Source of the DNA: Bacteroidota bacterium
GTDB taxonomy: Bacteria > Bacteroidota > Rhodothermia > Rhodothermales > UBA10348
Direction of reading: 5' to 3'
DNA: 8,121 nucleotides
Assembly: GCA_024640835.1 (NCBI GenBank)
Contig: JAHEEH010000065.1
Span: 1 to 8,121, forward strand
Part shown: one piece after another, positions 4,461 through 8,121 of the stretch
Layout of the letters: each line of letters begins with the position of its first letter
Numbering within the stretch: position 1 is the stretch's first letter
Translations under genes and position numbers: made by a program
The notes under the pieces: generated by a model
Seen by the model: only the letters and a program-made list of their open reading frames with translations
Database searches by the model: none
Told to the model about the DNA's origin: nothing

Positions 4461-6470
4461 ATGAGCATCCGCATCACCGTTCCGGTGACCGCCATGATCC
4501 TCGCTGCCCTCGGGACCGCCCCGTCGGCCCGCGCCCAGACGGATCCCGCCTTCGGGCGGCCGCCCCTGAAGAGCGTGCCCTACGCGTCGCTCCCGCTCGG
4601 AGCGATCGCACCCGAGGGATGGCTGCACGAACAGCTCGTCCGGATGGCGGACGGCATGACCGGCCACCTGGACGAGTGGTATCCGACGGTCGGGTCTTCG
4701 AATGGCTGGGTGGGCGGTGATGGGGACGTATGGGAGCGCGGGCCCTACTGGCTCGACGGCCTCGTTCCCCTCGCGTTCCTGCTCGGGGACCAGTCGCTCA
4801 TCGAAAAGGCACGACCCTACATCGAGTGGACCCTCGCGAGCCAGGACGAGAGCGGGTTCTTCGGCCCCCGGCCGGAGCCCGAAGGCACCGAGGACTCACG
4901 CCAGCAGCAGCGGACGAACGCGGCCGACTGGTGGCCGCGCATGGTCATGCTCAAGGTGTTGCAGCAGTGGCACGAGGCGACGGGCGATCCGAGGGTGATC
5001 GAGCTCATGACGCGGTACTTCCGCTACCAGCTCGACCACCTGGACGAGCAGCCGCTCGGCCACTGGACCGGATGGGGAGCCGCGCGGGGCGGTGAGAACC
5101 AGGCGAGCGTGCACTGGCTGTACAACCGGACGGGAGCCCCCTTCCTCCTGGACCTTTCGGAAAAGCTCTTCGGGCAGACGATGGACTGGACCGGTGATTT
5201 CGAGGACCGGGCGAGCGCCGAGGACTACTGGCGAACGCACGTGGTGAACGTCGCGATGGGCATCAAGCAGCCGGCGCAGGAATACGTCCGGGTGGGGGAC
5301 GAGCGCTATCTGCGTGCGGTCGAGAAGGGCCTGGCGGCGCTCATGGAGAAGCACGGCCAGGCCGTGGGCATGTTCTCCGGGGATGAGCCCCTGCACGGAA
5401 CCGATCCCGTGCAGGGCATCGAGCTGTGCGCCGTGGTGGAGTTCATGCTGAGCCTGGAGTCCCTCATGGCCATCACGGGCGACGTCGCCTACGTCGACCG
5501 GCTCGAGCGCATCGCCTACAACGCCCTTCCCACCCAGGTCACGGACGACCAGACGGGGAGGCAGTACTTCCAGCAGGTGAACCAGGTGCGGCTGTCGGAC
5601 GGCGACCACGGCATCTTCTTCGAGGGCTACGAGGACGCCACCTGTTTCGGCCTGCTCAACGGCTACCCCTGCTGCACCGCCAACCTGCACCAGGGTTGGC
5701 CGAAGCTCACGCAGAACACCTGGCTTCGAACGGCGGACGGCGGACTGGGCGCCCTCGTGTACGCGCCGACGTCCGTTCGTACGACCGTCGGAGGGCGGCC
5801 GGTGGCGATACGCGAACGCACGACCTGGCCCATGGAGGACACGGTGCGGTTCCGCGTGACCGAGTCCGACGCGGTCCGGTTCGCACTCCATCTGCGCATT
5901 CCCGCGTGGGCGGTGGGAGCCCGGCTCACGGTGAACGATGAGCCCGTCGCAGGCCTCGAACCCGGACGAATCGCCGTCGTGGAGCGGGCGTGGTCCACCG
6001 GCGACGAGGTGACGCTGGTGCTGCCGGCCGAAATCGAGATCTCGCGCTGGCACGAGAATGGAATCGCCGTGCACCGCGGTCCGCTCCAGTTCGCCCTGCC
6101 GATCGAAGCGGTAGTGCGGCCGGCGCTGGCAAGGACTCCGGGAGCGAACTCCCCCGAAATCCTGGAGGCCCACCCGGTCGGGGACTGGAACTACGGGTTG
6201 ACGGTGGACCCCGACCACCCGCTGAAGGGGTTCGAGATCGTCCGTGATCCGAGCCCATCCGACTGGCCCTGGACCGAGGACGGAGCTCCCCTTCGCCTGA
6301 GGGTGACGGGCTACCGGATTCCGAGCTGGGGGGAGTACAACAGCGCGGCGGGCCCGCTGCCGCCTAGCCCCGTCCGGGCGAGAATCGGCACGTCCAGGAA
6401 GGTCGAGCTCATCCCGTACGGATCCACGATCCTGCGCATTGCCGTTTTCCCCGAGGTGAGACCGCGGTAA
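4461..6470 (+). CDS. Secreted GH127-type (DUF1680) glycoside hydrolase, beta-L-arabinofuranosidase-like
   Basis: This 669-residue protein has a Sec signal peptide (residues 1-25, hydrophobic AMILAALG core, cleavage expected after ARA). The body, about 40-430, is rich in W, Y and helical segments and corresponds to the (alpha/alpha)6 barrel of the DUF1680/GH127 family. The rest, about 435-669, is beta-rich (LHLRIPAWA, IAVHRGPLQFALP). In Bifidobacterium HypBA1, zinc is held by Glu338, Cys340, Cys417 and Cys418, with Cys417 the nucleophile. Here ELC (Glu321, Cys323) and YPCC (Cys404, Cys405) have the same arrangement and similar spacing, so the enzyme should be active. Family members remove L-arabinofuranose from plant glycans or glycoproteins; related families (GH137, GH142, GH146) have similar folds and other substrates, so the exact sugar is uncertain. 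No SusC/SusD or other glycosidase genes are in view. The AI-2E-family gene follows 5 bp after its stop. No strong Shine-Dalgarno sequence precedes the ATG. Confidence 0.88.
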   Translation: MSIRITVPVTAMILAALGTAPSARAQTDPAFGRPPLKSVPYASLPLGAIAPEGWLHEQLVRMADGMTGHLDEWYPTVGSSNGWVGGDGDVWERGPYWLDGLVPLAFLLGDQSLIEKARPYIEWTLASQDESGFFGPRPEPEGTEDSRQQQRTNAADWWPRMVMLKVLQQWHEATGDPRVIELMTRYFRYQLDHLDEQPLGHWTGWGAARGGENQASVHWLYNRTGAPFLLDLSEKLFGQTMDWTGDFEDRASAEDYWRTHVVNVAMGIKQPAQEYVRVGDERYLRAVEKGLAALMEKHGQAVGMFSGDEPLHGTDPVQGIELCAVVEFMLSLESLMAITGDVAYVDRLERIAYNALPTQVTDDQTGRQYFQQVNQVRLSDGDHGIFFEGYEDATCFGLLNGYPCCTANLHQGWPKLTQNTWLRTADGGLGALVYAPTSVRTTVGGRPVAIRERTTWPMEDTVRFRVTESDAVRFALHLRIPAWAVGARLTVNDEPVAGLEPGRIAVVERAWSTGDEVTLVLPAEIEISRWHENGIAVHRGPLQFALPIEAVVRPALARTPGANSPEILEAHPVGDWNYGLTVDPDHPLKGFEIVRDPSPSDWPWTEDGAPLRLRVTGYRIPSWGEYNSAAGPLPPSPVRARIGTSRKVELIPYGSTILRIAVFPEVRPR

Positions 6471-6475
6471 CCCCC

Positions 6476-7531
6476 ATGTCCGACATCCAGCATCGCCGCT
6501 TCCTGCTCGGCGTCGTCATCGTGGTGACGATCCTGTTCCTGTGGATGGTCCGCTCGTTCCTGATCGCGCTCCTGATGGCGGCGATCTTCAGCTCCATGGC
6601 GAGTCCGCTGTACCGGCGGATCACCCGCTGGTGCGGGGGTCGTGGCGCCCTCGGCGCAGGACTCACCCTGTTCGTGCTCTTCGTTGCGATCGGACTGCCG
6701 TTTTCCGCCTTCGTGACCGTGGTCGTCTCCCAGGCCCTCGACATCACGTCGTCCGCGCGACCGTGGATCGAGCAGCAGATGGCCGCTCCGGAAGCGTGGG
6801 GTCGCCTGGTGGAGCGGGTCCCGCTGCTGGCCCAGTTGATTCCGGCCGAGACGGACGTGGCGGCCAAGCTGGGCGAATTCGCCGCCTCGGTCGGTCAGTT
6901 CCTCGCCAACTCGCTGGTCGACGTGACCCGCGGAACCGCCACGTTCTTTCTGCAGCTCTTCGTGATGCTGTACGCCATGTTCTTCTTCTTCGTCGGGGGG
7001 AGTGACATCCTGGATCGCGCCGTCTCGATCATTCCGATGTCCGAAAGCATCTCCAGGCGGCTGATCGCCCAGTTCGTGTCCGTCACGCGCGCGGTGCTCA
7101 AGGGCTCCCTCATCATCGGCGTGATCCAGGGCGTTCTGGCGGGCCTCGCCTTCTGGATCGCGGGAATCCAGGGCTGGGCCTTCTGGATGACGGTCATGAT
7201 CGTGCTCTCGGTGATCCCCGCCATCGGATCCGCCCTGATCTGGATACCGGCCGTCGTCTTCCTGCTTGCGAGCGGGAAGGTCGTGGCGGGGGTCCTGCTT
7301 GCCGTCTGGTGCGCCGCGGTGGTGGGATCGGTGGACAACTTCCTGCGCCCCATCCTGATCGGGCGTGACATCAGGATGCCGGACGTGCTGGTCCTGATCG
7401 GGACGCTCGGCGGCATCTTCCTGTTCGGTCCGCTCGGCTTCATCCTGGGGCCGATCGTCGCAGCGCTCTTCCTGTCCGCGTGGGACCTGTACGGGACGGA
7501 GTCCGGAGACCCTCAACCGGAGGCATCATGA
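6476..7531 (+). CDS. AI-2E/PerM-family multi-pass membrane protein
   Basis: This 351-residue inner-membrane protein belongs to the AI-2E transporter (PerM/YdiK/TqsA) family. It has hydrophobic segments at about 8-42, 60-84, 152-175, 211-232, 235-265, 268-283 and 302-335, with a soluble stretch at about 88-150 after the second helical region. The C-terminal half carries family signatures: GVIQGVLAGLAFWIAG, LSVIPAIGSALIWIPA, the DNFLRPILIG segment (287-296) and LGGIFLFGPLGFILGPIVAA. Members have been linked to export of autoinducer-2, sodium/proton antiport or general permease roles, so the family name should not be read as function. It starts 5 bp after the GH127-type stop and its TGA overlaps the next gene's ATG. 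The three genes are therefore likely co-transcribed, although no functional link to an arabinosidase is known. Confidence 0.93.
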   Translation: MSDIQHRRFLLGVVIVVTILFLWMVRSFLIALLMAAIFSSMASPLYRRITRWCGGRGALGAGLTLFVLFVAIGLPFSAFVTVVVSQALDITSSARPWIEQQMAAPEAWGRLVERVPLLAQLIPAETDVAAKLGEFAASVGQFLANSLVDVTRGTATFFLQLFVMLYAMFFFFVGGSDILDRAVSIIPMSESISRRLIAQFVSVTRAVLKGSLIIGVIQGVLAGLAFWIAGIQGWAFWMTVMIVLSVIPAIGSALIWIPAVVFLLASGKVVAGVLLAVWCAAVVGSVDNFLRPILIGRDIRMPDVLVLIGTLGGIFLFGPLGFILGPIVAALFLSAWDLYGTESGDPQPEAS

Positions 7532-8121
7532 GAACCGTCGTCCTCCTGGTCGTCCTGTCCGCGTGTGGCTCGCCACGGCAGGACACGCCGCCGCGCATGG
7601 AACCCCTGCAGGAGCAGGCCGCGGAAAAGGCGCCGAGCGACCGGGCCGCCACGATGCCGCTTTCGATGCGGGCCAAGTTCGAGTGGACGGACGCCGATCC
7701 GCTGCTCGCCGCGTCGCCCGCCACCGTGGACGACGACGGGCCCTTCACGGGCAACGACCTGGGTCCCGAGGACTACGACGTTCTGGACGAGCAGCTCCGC
7801 GCCATGGCCGGATACGAGGGGCTGTTTGCCTGCTACGAGGTGGGAGACGGACTCTTCGTGCTGCGTGGGCCCGGGGCGGGTGCGGCAACGGACCTCTTCC
7901 TCGCCCAGTGGGATCGGACCGTTCTGGTCTGGGTGGCGGACCTGGCCTTCGATTACTGTTCGGAGGACGGATGTGCCCGGATGCGAAGCTGGCTCACCGA
8001 CCTGGACGGGGACGGGCGACGGGACCTGGTCCGGCGGTCACAACGGGAAGACCTGGAGAGCGGAACCTCGGAGGACGTGCTCGAGGCCTGGATCGTCGCG
8101 CCCGACGGTACGCTGGGCCCG
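7528..8121 (+). CDS. Putative lipoprotein with calcium-loop-like motif, function unknown (3' end outside window)
   Basis: The frame from ATG 7528 is open to the window edge, giving 198 residues. The N-terminus MRTVVLLVVLSAC ends in a lipobox (LSAC), with Cys13 as the predicted lipidated residue, followed by a Pro/Gln/Glu-rich linker (14-45). The folded part is acidic. Residues 158-166 read D-L-D-G-D-G-R-R-D, the spacing of an EF-hand or FG-GAP/VCBS-type calcium loop. Cys144 and Cys149 could form a disulfide. I do not recognise the family. In similar proteins, a 'DLDGDGxxDLV' stretch often sits in a repeat-based or reporter-like extracellular domain, but only one copy is visible. GGAGG lies four bases before the ATG, the best Shine-Dalgarno sequence in the window, and the ATG overlaps the upstream TGA (ATGA). 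This indicates translational coupling to the AI-2E-family gene. Confidence 0.8.
   Translation, partial: MRTVVLLVVLSACGSPRQDTPPRMEPLQEQAAEKAPSDRAATMPLSMRAKFEWTDADPLLAASPATVDDDGPFTGNDLGPEDYDVLDEQLRAMAGYEGLFACYEVGDGLFVLRGPGAGAATDLFLAQWDRTVLVWVADLAFDYCSEDGCARMRSWLTDLDGDGRRDLVRRSQREDLESGTSEDVLEAWIVAPDGTLGP

Noticed and set aside
4896..6218. 440-codon minus-strand open frame opposite the GH127-type gene
   Set aside because: Low-complexity composition typical of an antisense shadow; the plus-strand protein has signal peptide and catalytic motifs.
6311..7516. 401-codon minus-strand open frame opposite the AI-2E-family gene
   Set aside because: The translation is dominated by D, H, E, Q and R, the antisense image of hydrophobic codons in membrane helices.

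Overview
The window looks like ordinary chromosome from a high-GC member of the Bacteroidota lineage, such as Rhodothermia or a relative. Four things point there. A rpmB-rpmG pair is followed by a 57-residue protein resembling the Bacteroidota-specific DUF4295 family. A motif of the form TTG-N20-TAnnTTTr lies upstream of rpmB, and an exact TAnnTTTG lies just before a tRNA. Most genes lack clear Shine-Dalgarno sequences. The LolC/E-type permease has a Bacteroidota-like N-terminus. The lineage call is an inference; no 16S or other decisive marker is present.

Layout, left half (1-3205): the 3' end of a calcineurin-like metallophosphoesterase; a minus-strand gene for a small exported protein with beta-barrel-like sequence; a complete ychF (universal ATPase/GTPase) divergent from it; an inverted repeat; and a complete LolC/LolE-type ABC permease starting at TTG.

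Middle (3206-4372): a translation block. A candidate promoter and a structured leader precede rpmB (bL28), rpmG (bL33) and the DUF4295-like gene. Then come tRNA-Pro(TGG), tRNA-Arg(TCT) and tRNA-Cys(GCA). A strong intrinsic terminator, with a 12-bp stem and five T, closes the block. A TAnnTTTG box just 5' of tRNA-Cys may give that tRNA its own start.

Right half (4373-8121): three tightly packed plus-strand genes. They encode a secreted GH127-type (DUF1680) beta-L-arabinofuranosidase-like enzyme with its zinc/cysteine motif intact, an AI-2E/PerM-family membrane protein 5 bp downstream, and a lipoprotein whose ATG overlaps the preceding stop (ATGA). The lipoprotein runs off the window. No mobile element, CRISPR array, integrase or defence gene was found. 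There is no gene-free stretch longer than 300 bp; the longest gap (3206-3372) holds the rpmB promoter and leader. I see no clearly undescribed system. The most interesting points are the lineage-specific ribosomal cluster, the promoter-like boxes, uneven CCA encoding among the tRNAs, and an uncharacterised lipoprotein coupled to the AI-2E-family gene.
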